Shown piece after piece: positions 44,257 to 53,758 of a stretch of DNA of 57,989 nt. Position numbers and translations under genes: made by a program. Under the pieces are notes generated by a model. That model was given only the letters and a program-made list of their open reading frames with translations. It was not told the DNA's origin and made no database searches. The stretch's first letter is position 1. Every line of letters begins with the position of its first letter. Origin of the DNA: Clostridiales bacterium (lineage in GTDB: Bacteria > Bacteroidota > Bacteroidia > Bacteroidales > Muribaculaceae). The DNA lies in assembly GCA_023666645.1 (NCBI GenBank), contig JAMPBP010000004.1, forward strand, positions 1-57,989. Direction: 5' to 3'.

Positions 44257-45207
44257 TTAGTTGACATAAGGTGTGAATGTGGTAGTGAAATCCACATTTA
44301 TGGTGACATAGCGAGAGATACCATAAAGGTATGGACCGGAAAAAGTCATGTAACCGTGATTATCGTCGTCGTATATCAGCTGCATGTAGCTGTAGTTGTA
44401 GGCAAATTCGATATAGCTGATTTCAGGATATGTCACCCCGTCAGGACTCCAGTATGGGTACTCGTCGTTGGCGTCATCATACAGGAACCAGCCTTCATCA
44501 CTCGGCTTGCCCCAGCCAAAGTCATTGTAGGCATCATTACAGTCCACATAGTTCTTGGTGGGTTTGATATAGGTCCATCCATTGCCGGGAGTAACCATTG
44601 TGAAGACAAAGTCTACACCTGAGTTCATGAAGTCGGTCAGTTTGAAATTGTCTGTGCCGTCAAGATTATATAGTGCAGTTGTCATGTCGGGATATATTTT
44701 CTCCTGTGTAGAGAAGTTGATGCAGCTGAGCACAGCATCATTGGCCACAGGCACCCATGCTCCCGATACAGTCACGTTGAACGACAAGGTGGCGGTGCCT
44801 GCACCGTAGGGTGAAGTCATTTCGTCGGCAAATCCAATCTTCACTGTGCCGCTTGATTTAGGCGGCATGTTCTCGAGGTCAACATAGATTGTAGTTTCCT
44901 GCTGGTCAGGAGCGAATGTCACTGTAGTCGGTACCACGGCCCCCTCGGGACACTCCTCGGTGATAATGTCAATTGTAGCGGCTTCCTGGGTATTGGCGCG
45001 TCCTACAGTGACCGGTATCAGGCGGCTGTCATCGGGTTCCAGTATTATGTTGTAGGTTGACATCTGGCCGAAGTACATTGTCATGCACCCGGGGTTGGTA
45101 TCGGGTCCAGGTTGCCAATTGTCATCGTTTGAGCATCCCGTGGCGAGTGTCGAGAGTGCTGCCATTGCCAGGGAGAGGCCTATATATCGATTCTTAAGCT
45201 TATTCAT
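44257..45207 (-). CDS. Surface lipoprotein of unit C, Calx-beta-like N-terminal domain
   Basis: A 316-residue lipoprotein (ATGC, Cys25; SNDDNW acidic). The N-terminal half has a pattern like Calx-beta/BACON Ig-like modules (VPTTVTFAPDQQETTIYVDLEN, GTATLSFNVTVSG). The C-terminal half is rich in Tyr, Trp, Asp and Asn and could bind a ligand or Ca. It follows susD 2 by 26 nt and precedes the FN3 lipoprotein. The precise family is unknown to me. Confidence 0.7.
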   Translation of the reverse strand: MNKLKNRYIGLSLAMAALSTLATGCSNDDNWQPGPDTNPGCMTMYFGQMSTYNIILEPDDSRLIPVTVGRANTQEAATIDIITEECPEGAVVPTTVTFAPDQQETTIYVDLENMPPKSSGTVKIGFADEMTSPYGAGTATLSFNVTVSGAWVPVANDAVLSCINFSTQEKIYPDMTTALYNLDGTDNFKLTDFMNSGVDFVFTMVTPGNGWTYIKPTKNYVDCNDAYNDFGWGKPSDEGWFLYDDANDEYPYWSPDGVTYPEISYIEFAYNYSYMQLIYDDDNHGYMTFSGPYLYGISRYVTINVDFTTTFTPYVN

Positions 45208-45233
45208 TTATTTATTATTTTTTAAATGATTTT

Positions 45234-47000
45234 TTACTCAGTCCACAGGGTTGTGATGGCACGTGTGGGGTCGGGGTTCAGTTTCACCATTTGGTTAAGG
45301 TCGCGCACGCGGTCCACGATATACATGTTGCACCATGGTGCGACAGCCTCAGGATAGGAGTTATATCGGTAGGTCACGGGGTGGTTGGTTCCATTATATC
45401 CACGCTCGATGGGGAGTTCGCGACGCTTATAGTCATACCACAGGAGCCCCTCGCCCCATAGTTCGATACGTTTCTGTGTCCATATCTCGTTGATCACATC
45501 TTCGAGGTGGGTGGCCTTGGTGGTGTAGGTTGTTCCCTCATTCATGCGGTAGGTATTCATGAATGTCTCCAGAGCGGCTTTGCCTGCAGCGGCTCCGTTG
45601 CAGTAGGCAAGGGCCTCGGCCTCGATGAGAAACATCTCCTCGACACGCATCAGCGGTATGCTCACAGCGTTGCCTATCGATGGTGTTGTGCCGTTGCCGC
45701 TACCGGGACGGAACTTGAAGCCTGCATAGGCGTTGAACTCGCAAAATTCGTCATAATTGTAAGTGGTGACAGCTGAGTACTTGGATGAGAACAGGTCCTT
45801 TTTCTCGTCGGAGTCTTCCATTTCGGCAAATTCGGGGTCAATCCATGTGTTGCGTCGCCAGTCGTTTTGGTCAATATCGCCAAACAGTCGGGCATCGATC
45901 ATACGGTAGGCGGCATATTCGGTCGACTCGCTCATGCCATATTTTGCCTCGGGACAATGGTAGGATACCCATCCCTTCCATGTGCAGTTCTTGGCCATCC
46001 AATTCTCGGGTGAGATGATGATGGCCCACATCCATGAATCGATGGGGGTATTGAATCCGGTTGACTTGTTGTACCACTCTGACTGGGTGGTTGGAGTGAA
46101 ACCTTCATTGATGGCCTTGCGTGCATATTCAGCCGCGTTTCTGAAGCAGTCATTGGCTGTGGTTATTCCGAGAGTGGGCAAGTGAGAAAGGTCGCTATTG
46201 CTGTCGCTGTCGAGCTGTTTCTGCAAGTCACCCGGATATATGGTGAAGCGGCTTCCCAGTTCGAGCCAGAAACGGGCAGCCTCTCCATAAACGACACCCA
46301 GCGATGGATTGTCCTTTGAAGGGGTGCTATGGAAGTCGGCCATATATTTCTGAGCGTTGTTCAGGTCGTTGTAGATGAAGCGGTACATCTCGTAGAATGG
46401 AGCACGCGGTGTGCGACGGCTCTCGGCCTCGGTTGTCTTCTCAGTGATGATTGGCACTGTGAGCCCCCATACACCACGCTCGTCGGCCGAGCGGTCAAGA
46501 GCTTCGACATCAGTGTGCTTGTATTCAAATGTACGTGCAAGGTCAAAGTACATTGCACCGCGAAGTAGAAAGGCGTATCCTCTGTAGTAGGCATCTTCGC
46601 TCTTGGTGTCCTCGTCCGTGATTGCGAGTGTGCGGTTGGCGTAGCTTATGTGATAGTAGGACCGGTCCCACCACAGTCCCGAGTTGTAGGTGTTGCCCAG
46701 CGATACCTGCAGGTTATAGTAATTGTAATAGTCCCACGAAGCATCGTTAACGGGTAAATCGGCAGTCATGGCGTCACGCCAGGTCATGAATGTAAGGTAT
46801 CCTATGTCCCATGAGTTGTCACCACCTGTGGTAAAGTAGCTCGTCATGGCGCCTGCCAGGGCGGCCTTGTTGGCTCCGGCTACCTGGTCTTCAGTGAATG
46901 AGCCATCTTCGGGAAATGCTTCGTCAAGGCAACCGGTCAAAGTAGTGGCTGCCAGTGTCATTACGGGAAGCAGTATGCTGTGTCTGATGAATGTTTTCAT
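45234..47000 (-). CDS. SusD/RagB family nutrient-binding lipoprotein 2
   Basis: A 588-residue lipoprotein (LTGC, Cys24; LDEAFPEDG acidic). SusD marks: AEARGYAFLLRG-type segment (YYRGYAFLLRGAMYFDLARTFEY), EEMFLIEAEALAY, and the C-terminal EIWTQKRIELWGEGLLWYDYKRR. Partner of the SusC 2 transporter, 18 nt downstream of it. Confidence 0.95.
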   Translation of the reverse strand: MKTFIRHSILLPVMTLAATTLTGCLDEAFPEDGSFTEDQVAGANKAALAGAMTSYFTTGGDNSWDIGYLTFMTWRDAMTADLPVNDASWDYYNYYNLQVSLGNTYNSGLWWDRSYYHISYANRTLAITDEDTKSEDAYYRGYAFLLRGAMYFDLARTFEYKHTDVEALDRSADERGVWGLTVPIITEKTTEAESRRTPRAPFYEMYRFIYNDLNNAQKYMADFHSTPSKDNPSLGVVYGEAARFWLELGSRFTIYPGDLQKQLDSDSNSDLSHLPTLGITTANDCFRNAAEYARKAINEGFTPTTQSEWYNKSTGFNTPIDSWMWAIIISPENWMAKNCTWKGWVSYHCPEAKYGMSESTEYAAYRMIDARLFGDIDQNDWRRNTWIDPEFAEMEDSDEKKDLFSSKYSAVTTYNYDEFCEFNAYAGFKFRPGSGNGTTPSIGNAVSIPLMRVEEMFLIEAEALAYCNGAAAGKAALETFMNTYRMNEGTTYTTKATHLEDVINEIWTQKRIELWGEGLLWYDYKRRELPIERGYNGTNHPVTYRYNSYPEAVAPWCNMYIVDRVRDLNQMVKLNPDPTRAITTLWTE

Positions 47001-47018
47001 ATCTGTGAGATGAATTGT

Positions 47019-50000
47019 TTAGAACTGTACTTGTATGCCGCCCGAAATCGTGCGAAGAGGGGGCCAGCCTCCATATGAACCATCGGTGAGACCCGTGCGT
47101 GGGTCAAAACCTTTGCGTTTTGTCCAGTAGGCGACATTCTCGGCGCTGCAGTAGACGCGTAGCCGGGTCATCATCAAGCGGTCGGTAATTTCTTTTGGGA
47201 AGGTGTATCCCAGGGTGATGTTGCGAAGAGTGAGATAGCTTGCATCGGTGAGAAAACGGTCGGTGACCGATGCTCCGTACATGTCGGAGTAGTAGAACAT
47301 GGGAATGTCGGTCGACTTGTTCTCGGGGGTCCAGCTCTTGAACACATCGCGGTGAAGACCGGCTCCTGTCGATATGTCGCTTGGAGCCGACATCAGGGCG
47401 CGGTATCCGTTATCCCATTTCTTGCCACCTATTGAGTAGTTGAACTGCATCGCCAGGTCTATGCCATGTACACTCAATGTTGTGTTGAAACCACCGAATA
47501 CCTTGGGCATGGCGTTGCCGCAGAGGAAGTAGTCACCATCGGAGTAAACAGTAGTGGTCTCCATCTCTCCATTGCTGTTCTTGCGGTAATAGAGGCTTTC
47601 GCCATTGTCATTGACTCCGGCATAACGTTTGCAGTAGAATGTGTACATTGGGAGTCCCTCGCCATAGAAATAGTTATCACTGGTGTAACCGCGGTGAGAA
47701 TCCATGACAAGGCCGGCTTTGGCTGTGGGTATATACTCGATACGGTTCTTCTGCCAGGTCATGTTGAGTCCTACACTCCACTTGATATCTTTGGTGGTGA
47801 TGATGTCACCATCGAGGGATAGTTCGATGCCGGTGTTACTCATGTCGCCAATGTTGTCATAGTATCCGTCATAGCCCATCTCGACCGGTGCCGACAGCCA
47901 CATGAGCATGTTACGTGTGTATCGGTAGTAGTATTCTACACCGCCGCGCATACGGCTGTTGAACAGTTCAAACTCGATACCGGTGTTGAAGTTGCCTACA
48001 GTCTCCCAGGTGATGTCCTTGTTGCCCTTGGCGCTGAATGTGAGAGCTACATTATTGTTGTTGTTGGTAATCCAGTAGAGGTCGGTGTAGCGGAATGAAC
48101 CGATACCGTCATTACCTTGCTCGCCATATGATATCTTGTATTTCAACATGTTGACATTCTCGTTCTTTGGGAACCATGATTCCTTGGTGAGAATCCAGGC
48201 ACCACCGAGGCTCCAGAAGTTGCCCCAGCGGTGACTGGGGTGGAAGTTGGAGGAGCCGTCACGGCGGAAACTTCCCGAGAAGAAGTAGCGGCTGGCATAG
48301 TCATACTGTGCACGTGCAAACCATCCCTCGACATTGTACATATACTTATCTGAGCTTGGACTGCCATAGATGATGACACCGCTCAGCTCATTGTTGGAAT
48401 TATAGTCGGCAAAGTTTCTGCCGTTGCCTGAGAGGCTGGTGCCCTCTTGGCGGGTGTACTCATGACCGAGAAGTATATCGACATTGTGCTGACCGAAGCT
48501 GCGGTTGTAATTCAACAGTTGCTGGAAGTTGGTATCTGTGGTGCGACCGTGGGCCACCGAGGTGCTGCCACCGTCGGTTACCGAGTAGCCGTAATCGGGG
48601 TTATATGTTGTCTTTGTACGGGCTTCGGTAATATAGACCGAGCCGTTGACCGTGAGGTGGAAGCCGTTGAGAAAATCGGCTGTCGCGAATCCCTGTATAT
48701 TGAACGCATTGGAGCTGTTGCTGGCCACATCGAGGAGGTCTGATTGCACGGGATTGCCATTCATCTCATTAGGCCTGAGCACCCCCATGTCCCTGTTTCC
48801 ATAGTCGTAGCGGTTGCCGTTCTTGTCCTGCATAATATTGCCGTTGGCGTCTCGTATGAACAGAGGGTAGATGGGAGCTATCGTATATGGTACGCCGAGC
48901 ACATTGCCCAGATTGTCGGAATTGGTGTTGCTGTAGCCGGCGCTGGCTCCAAGTCTGAGGAAGGAGTAGGCTTGGTAATTGGCTTTCAATCTTGTATTGA
49001 TGCGTCGTATGCTGCTTGATGGTGTGATACCCTCATTGTCGAGATATCCTAATGTCGCCATAAGTGAATACTTGTCGTTCCCACCGGTTACATTCAGGTT
49101 ATACTCCTGGCGCATACCGTTGCGTGTGCCATGCTTGTACCAGTCGTCGGGGTAGAGTGTATAGATGTTGTTGCCGCTTAACACGCGGTTGCCAAGTACA
49201 GCGTGGGGGTTGAGACGCCCGTTAGTGCCTATGAGAAACTCGCCCTGAGGCACGTCGTAGACCATGTAGCCAAGTCCCATTGATGTCGATGGCAACGGCA
49301 GGGTCTTGTTGGCCGTGATGTGGGCCTGGTCAAATGCCATTGGATTCTCCTGGCGGTACATCAGGTTGTTACGCAGAGCCAGGTAATAGGCTTCGTAGTA
49401 TTCACCGGGATTGTCGATTATGTCATATTCGGTGCGTCCGTTTGTGTTCACGCCCCATTTGGCGTCGAGGCTCACGCGTGTCTGGCCACGCTGGGCGTTT
49501 TTGGTGGTTATCATGATCACGCCGTTGGCTCCGCGGGCACCATACAGTGCATTGGAGGCTGCGTCTTTGAGCACTGTCATGTTCTCGATATCGGCGGGAT
49601 TGAGGTCATTGAGATAGCCAGAGTAGGGGAGACCGTCGACCACTATGAGCGGGTCATTGCTGGCATTGAGTGAGCTGAAACCGCGTACACGGATGGTGGG
49701 CTTGGCTCCTGTGGCCAGCGAGTTGTTGTCAGACATCTGCAGGCCCGTGACATTGCCGTTGAGTGCTTCAACTGGGTTGGTTACCTGCAGGCGTGTGATT
49801 TCGTCGGCGGTGACTACTGAGGCCGATCCTGTGAATGCCTCGCGTTTCTGCTTGCCGAATGCCACAACAATCACCTCGTCCATCATTGTGGCTTTGGTGG
49901 TGAGATAGATGGTCATTTCGCTTTGTGCAGGCAGGGATCCTTTTTCATAGCCTACGAACGAGACATCGATTGTCTGGTGTGACGGGGTGAGTCCCACCAG

Positions 50001-50183
50001 TTGGAAGCGCCCATCGATATCGGTAGCCACAGCCAGTGATGTACCTTGTACCGAGACTGTCGCCCCCGTTATCGGCTCGTTGTTCTCTTTGTCAAATACC
50101 TGACCGCTCACCTGTGTTACTTGAGCCTCGGTATATCCGATGGCGAGTATCAACATGGTCAGGAACAACATTAATTTTTTCAT
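47019..50183 (-). CDS. SusC/RagA family TonB-dependent transporter 2
   Basis: A 1054-residue outer membrane importer with signal peptide (1-20), carboxypeptidase-regulatory-like domain (VSGQVFDKENNEPITGATV), the DEVIVVAFG TonB-box region near 105, plug (LNGNVTGLQM, IVVDGLPYSG, NALYGARGANGVIMI), and barrel ending in ...SGGIQVQF. No STN domain. It differs much from SusC 1, so it probably imports a different glycan. Promoter not recognised; a hairpin lies between it and the esterase gene upstream. Confidence 0.95.
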   Translation of the reverse strand: MKKLMLFLTMLILAIGYTEAQVTQVSGQVFDKENNEPITGATVSVQGTSLAVATDIDGRFQLVGLTPSHQTIDVSFVGYEKGSLPAQSEMTIYLTTKATMMDEVIVVAFGKQKREAFTGSASVVTADEITRLQVTNPVEALNGNVTGLQMSDNNSLATGAKPTIRVRGFSSLNASNDPLIVVDGLPYSGYLNDLNPADIENMTVLKDAASNALYGARGANGVIMITTKNAQRGQTRVSLDAKWGVNTNGRTEYDIIDNPGEYYEAYYLALRNNLMYRQENPMAFDQAHITANKTLPLPSTSMGLGYMVYDVPQGEFLIGTNGRLNPHAVLGNRVLSGNNIYTLYPDDWYKHGTRNGMRQEYNLNVTGGNDKYSLMATLGYLDNEGITPSSSIRRINTRLKANYQAYSFLRLGASAGYSNTNSDNLGNVLGVPYTIAPIYPLFIRDANGNIMQDKNGNRYDYGNRDMGVLRPNEMNGNPVQSDLLDVASNSSNAFNIQGFATADFLNGFHLTVNGSVYITEARTKTTYNPDYGYSVTDGGSTSVAHGRTTDTNFQQLLNYNRSFGQHNVDILLGHEYTRQEGTSLSGNGRNFADYNSNNELSGVIIYGSPSSDKYMYNVEGWFARAQYDYASRYFFSGSFRRDGSSNFHPSHRWGNFWSLGGAWILTKESWFPKNENVNMLKYKISYGEQGNDGIGSFRYTDLYWITNNNNNVALTFSAKGNKDITWETVGNFNTGIEFELFNSRMRGGVEYYYRYTRNMLMWLSAPVEMGYDGYYDNIGDMSNTGIELSLDGDIITTKDIKWSVGLNMTWQKNRIEYIPTAKAGLVMDSHRGYTSDNYFYGEGLPMYTFYCKRYAGVNDNGESLYYRKNSNGEMETTTVYSDGDYFLCGNAMPKVFGGFNTTLSVHGIDLAMQFNYSIGGKKWDNGYRALMSAPSDISTGAGLHRDVFKSWTPENKSTDIPMFYYSDMYGASVTDRFLTDASYLTLRNITLGYTFPKEITDRLMMTRLRVYCSAENVAYWTKRKGFDPRTGLTDGSYGGWPPLRTISGGIQVQF

Positions 50184-50313
50184 GTGATGAAGTATAAAAA
50201 TGATGCCTGTCTGTTACTGGGTCGAGAGTTGTACGATACACAGTAAGTAACAATTGTCAGGCTTTAAAATTGGTTTCAATAATGTAATGTGTCCAGTTGG
50301 AAATAATTTAAGC

Positions 50314-50350
50314 CACGCGTCCTGTAACCATAGGGGTAGGAAGACGCGTG
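50314..50350 (-). terminator. Hairpin after the esterase gene, before susC 2
   Basis: An 8-bp stem of CACGCGTC with GACGCGTG (50314-50321 with 50343-50350) and a 21-nt loop, 7 nt after the esterase stop on the minus strand, followed by AT-rich sequence. It may end the esterase transcript or attenuate reading into susC 2. Confidence 0.5.
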
Positions 50351-50357
50351 ACAGTTA

Positions 50358-51806
50358 TTACTTTATTTCCACATCGACGGCTGCCGGGAACAGTCTCATC
50401 GGGTCAAAGAATAGGGCACAGCTCGTCACGAGGTGTTTTGTAGAGATTTCCACATTGCCCTGATACTGCTGCTTGCCGTTGACATTGATAGTCACAGGTT
50501 GTGTGAGGTCTACGAGCTCGTTGGAGAGGTACACGCGCAGTTTGCCGCTCGTGGCAGGGGTCTTGGTTTTATTGACACCTATGTTGATTGTGCCTGTTGC
50601 GGGTGTCACGGGGTCGGTAGTCGTGAGTGTGACATTGTCAACTTTGATGTTGATGGTGTTGCCGGTAATGGTCATCTCGTAGGTGGTGCGTCTCATGTTG
50701 TCGGAACGGTCATCTGATGTCTCGATGATGCTCAGATTGTAGAAGGTGTCGCGGTAGCGTCGAGGCTCGCCGTTTATGTCACCCATGCCGTAGTTTTCCC
50801 AGTATACATAGTGTGGCGTGGCATTACGTGTGAAGTTCACGAGCCATGGCGATGTCTTGGTATAGTCACAAGCGTGGCCTTTGCCGGCCTGGAGTTCCAC
50901 CTGGTGCATGTAGTTGCCGGGGTGGGCAGCCTGCAGTGTGTTGAGCTCTTCGTTCACACGTTGAGTGAGCAGGTTGCGTCCATAGTTGGTGTCATTTTCA
51001 CCGGTCTGGAGTGAGAATGCTACGTTGGCAAGATTCTCGGGGGGACAGTCGCTTAAAAACTCACCTCCGGCTATGGGACCGGCTCCTGCGAGATAGTCGG
51101 CATAGAATGATGCCAGGCGTTGACTACCGTAGGCTCCTTCTGAGATACCCATGAAGTAGATTTTTCGTGGGTTGATTTTGTCGGAGACGAGGGCTTGACG
51201 TAACAATTGTTCCCATTTCTCCTGTTTCGAGGGTTGGAACCAGCGGGTACCCTGTCCGCCCTGTGGACTCTTCGGAACGAAGAATACTGATGGACTGTCA
51301 TTGAATACTTCTGTCCAGGCGAGGCTGGCAGTCCACTCGGCTAAGGCATCTGAACCTGAACCGTGCAGGTGCATGAACAATGGATAACCATCAGCGGGCA
51401 TTTCTCCTTTGCTTCCATAGAAGATGGACATATTTCCCTCGGGCACTTTCCATATGGCATCAGGCTCTGATATCTTGTCCCAGCTATCGAGTTTATAGTG
51501 TGATGACAGTGTGGGCAGCTTCTCACCTTGAGCGCGTTTCACGGCTGTTTTCCATATATCCCACACATAGCCACAGGCTTTTTCCAACTCATTGGATGCT
51601 ATGGTATTGTCTGATTCATACTCTGGGGTTTCTCCTTTGAGGATGCCTGAGAAGTAGTCGAGGACATCCTGTCGTTCCATGCCATACTGGCCTGTTACCG
51701 GTGGTTCTACAGGGCCGGGGTTGATAACCAATTGGTCATCAGCGTAATCGGGTGAACACGCCGATACAGAAATACAGGCCGATGCAAACAAGTAGGCTAA
51801 TTTCAT
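50358..51806 (-). CDS. Esterase-like alpha/beta hydrolase lipoprotein
   Basis: A 482-residue lipoprotein (VSAC, Cys17). The alpha/beta hydrolase domain has the oxyanion segment LHGSGSD (147-153), the nucleophile GISEGAYG with Ser222, and a His in GKGHACDY near 313. It is closest in pattern to PHB depolymerase/feruloyl-esterase-like secreted enzymes. The C-terminal 120 residues form an extra beta domain seen in several Bacteroidetes proteins. Encoded upstream of susC 2 on the same strand; may remove acyl groups from the glycan imported there (inference). Confidence 0.75.
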   Translation of the reverse strand: MKLAYLFASACISVSACSPDYADDQLVINPGPVEPPVTGQYGMERQDVLDYFSGILKGETPEYESDNTIASNELEKACGYVWDIWKTAVKRAQGEKLPTLSSHYKLDSWDKISEPDAIWKVPEGNMSIFYGSKGEMPADGYPLFMHLHGSGSDALAEWTASLAWTEVFNDSPSVFFVPKSPQGGQGTRWFQPSKQEKWEQLLRQALVSDKINPRKIYFMGISEGAYGSQRLASFYADYLAGAGPIAGGEFLSDCPPENLANVAFSLQTGENDTNYGRNLLTQRVNEELNTLQAAHPGNYMHQVELQAGKGHACDYTKTSPWLVNFTRNATPHYVYWENYGMGDINGEPRRYRDTFYNLSIIETSDDRSDNMRRTTYEMTITGNTINIKVDNVTLTTTDPVTPATGTINIGVNKTKTPATSGKLRVYLSNELVDLTQPVTINVNGKQQYQGNVEISTKHLVTSCALFFDPMRLFPAAVDVEIK

Positions 51807-51918
51807 ACAATGATTAGTTAATTATGATAGTTCTATATAAGTATCAGTAGGTGTTGTAAGTGATTATTTCATTAGGGTTAAAATGACATTTACCGCTCGA
51901 TTATTTATATTTAACGTG

Positions 51919-51950
51919 CAAATATACTAAAGATTGTGTTTTTACTCTAA
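51919..51950 (-). promoter_or_regulatory. Promoter of the esterase gene (glycan unit C)
   Basis: The minus strand has TATATTTG (51926-51919, exact TAnnTTTG) with TTAG (one mismatch to TTTG) 20 nt upstream at 51950-51947. The leader would be about 105 nt. Confidence 0.5.
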
Positions 51951-52020
51951 CATGATGCCTTTAATTTTTTGCAGGCAAATGTCGTGAATACTTGAATGAA
52001 TACTTAAATACATCACTGTG

Positions 52021-52051
52021 TTGTGCGACACGTCAATAGTATGTCGCACGA
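52021..52051 (-). terminator. Hairpin after the universal stress protein gene
   Basis: A 10-bp stem (52021-52030 with 52042-52051, one G-U) around an 11-nt loop, 36 nt after the stop at 52088 on the minus strand. No clear U-run follows, so a terminator is likely but not certain. Confidence 0.45.
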
Positions 52052-52087
52052 CTCATATGGGGAGATGGGATTTGAATACTGTAAAGG

Positions 52088-53236
52088 TTAAACTGGGACT
52101 GCCATCAATGGAATGTCGGCATGGAAAAGGAGTTTGTGGGCAAGCGAAGGGTTAAACAGTCGTGCGAGGATATTTTTTTTCTTGTTGGGAATGACAATCA
52201 GCGAGATTTCTTTTTCGGCTGATATGCTGTTGAGATATTCTATCGCGTGGTCGGTGTCAAGGCTCTCCATGGAGTAGGAATATATAGGGTAGTGGGTGCG
52301 GCAATATTCCAGCATCATGTCGATTTCAACGGGCGATGCTGTACCTCTGAACCGTTTGCCGGCGATGTGCAGTATTTGTATGTTCATAGCATTGTGTGGC
52401 ACCAGTCGTGAGAGTGTGTCGAGAGCAAGCATGTCATTCTGCTCGAGGTTGCTCACGAGTACCACATTCCTTATATCCTCGAGGCTCGCAATGTTGCTTT
52501 GCTCGGGAATGGTGAATACCGGTTGACGGCACGAATCGAGCACCTCGGCGGTGACCGATCCTATGAGTTCGCGCTCTTTCTTCTCGGCGCCTCTTGTTCC
52601 CATGATTATGAGCATGGGCTTCATTTTCTTTGCAATGTCGAGAATGACATCTTCGGGAACACCCGGAATGATGCGTGTGGTGAAATAGGCCGGTGCCAGA
52701 CTCCCCTCTTTGATCAGCTCTCGCAACCGGTTGCTGAATTTTTCCATTTTTCCCCTGGCGGCCACCATAAGCTGGTCATCGATGACCTGTTCCTCCACTA
52801 CATCTTCATCGCTGGGTGTAAGCATGTCGAGCGAAGCCGAAAGCTGCATGTTGATGGGCGATGACTGTACGTAGGAGTGGAGCAATGTGATGCGGGCATT
52901 GTGCCGGCTTGCTATGTCAAAGGCGAGTTTGCATGCTTGAATTGAGTAGGTGCTGAAATCGACAGGAACGAGCAGTGTGGTGTGTGTGTCTCCATTTGTT
53001 TCGGTCGTCTCGGGCATGATGAAAATCTCGCTGTTTTCTATGATGCGCAAAGCTAAGGGGAGGTCAGATTCCTTGATGCGCACTCTCACGCCCGAGGAGA
53101 CGCTGGGCTCGGTGAGGTTCACATTGTGCAACACCACTGTTATACCCTCGTGCTCCAACAGTGTTTTTAGCTCGATGGCTTTACCGTATGTGTGGATTGC
53201 AACGGTTAGAAGACGGTCGGCTGTATTCATAGTCAT
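52088..53236 (-). CDS. Tandem universal stress protein with N-terminal DUF2007-like domain
   Basis: A 382-residue cytoplasmic protein. Residues about 8-72 (VAIHTYGKAIELKTLLEHEG...) resemble DUF2007, a small putative signal-transducing domain. Two Usp domains follow (about 93-240 and 250-382). The first has the ATP-binding loop G-2x-G-9x-G(S/T) as GTRGAEKKERELIGS and likely binds ATP; the second has lost it. Known Usp proteins act in stress survival, but partners here are unknown. It follows the helix-turn-helix gene by 95 nt. Confidence 0.8.
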   Translation of the reverse strand: MTMNTADRLLTVAIHTYGKAIELKTLLEHEGITVVLHNVNLTEPSVSSGVRVRIKESDLPLALRIIENSEIFIMPETTETNGDTHTTLLVPVDFSTYSIQACKLAFDIASRHNARITLLHSYVQSSPINMQLSASLDMLTPSDEDVVEEQVIDDQLMVAARGKMEKFSNRLRELIKEGSLAPAYFTTRIIPGVPEDVILDIAKKMKPMLIIMGTRGAEKKERELIGSVTAEVLDSCRQPVFTIPEQSNIASLEDIRNVVLVSNLEQNDMLALDTLSRLVPHNAMNIQILHIAGKRFRGTASPVEIDMMLEYCRTHYPIYSYSMESLDTDHAIEYLNSISAEKEISLIVIPNKKKNILARLFNPSLAHKLLFHADIPLMAVPV

Positions 53237-53331
53237 TGAAGCGTTAAATGAGGTGTATAACAGTGGTGATACCGCCGGCTTTGCAGCCGCAGTGGCGGAA
53301 GTGTGTTGGAGTGGCTGGAGAGGTTCTTGCC

Positions 53332-53595
53332 TTATTTCTGCTTGGCCTGCTCCTCTTGCAGTATCTCTACTGCCATGTCGTAGATTGTAGTGTCATCAAG
53401 CACTACGATGCCACCGTCGGGACCTGGCTCGATGTGTACACCGCAGTTTTTGCCAAACTCATAGTTAACACCACCGAAGTAGTTTCGTACGGTCTGTACG
53501 GTTACATTGAGCTTGTCGGCGATGCGGTGTGTGGCTCCATCGGGCAGACTGTCTTTGAGACGGCGCAGGTCGTTGAATGAGATTGTTTTAGTCAT
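53332..53595 (-). CDS. Small Bacteroidetes helix-turn-helix protein
   Basis: An 87-residue protein with a helix-turn-helix pattern at about 20-42 (GATHRIADKLNVTVQTVRNYF) and a beta-like segment after it; the C-terminus is charged (EILQEEQAKQK). It resembles a small DNA-binding family seen widely in Bacteroidetes. A promoter and a 16-bp palindrome lie upstream (53650-53706), which hints at autoregulation. Confidence 0.75.
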   Translation of the reverse strand: MTKTISFNDLRRLKDSLPDGATHRIADKLNVTVQTVRNYFGGVNYEFGKNCGVHIEPGPDGGIVVLDDTTIYDMAVEILQEEQAKQK

Positions 53596-53649
53596 GACTC
53601 TATAAGTTTTAGTTGTTAATAATGAACGTTTGATTGTTGTTTTGAGTCC

Positions 53650-53681
53650 CTAATTTAAAGAGAATTTCTGAGGTAAACAAA
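53650..53681 (-). promoter_or_regulatory. Promoter of the helix-turn-helix gene
   Basis: On the minus strand TTTG (53681-53678), a 20-nt spacer and TAAATTAG (53657-53650, one mismatch to TAnnTTTG). The leader would be about 45 nt. Confidence 0.5.
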
Positions 53682-53690
53682 TATTTTTTT

Positions 53691-53706
53691 AAATTTGTAC
53701 AAATTT
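53691..53706. promoter_or_regulatory. 16-bp perfect palindrome, possible operator
   Basis: AAATTTGTACAAATTT is a perfect inverted repeat of 8+8 bp, ending 10 nt upstream of the -33 element of the helix-turn-helix gene and after the batE stop. It could bind a dimeric regulator. In AT-rich DNA chance palindromes occur, so the call is tentative. Confidence 0.4.
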
Positions 53707-53758
53707 ATTACAAATATTCCTTTTCCCCCTATCATAGGCGATGATTCAGGTTGGTGGC

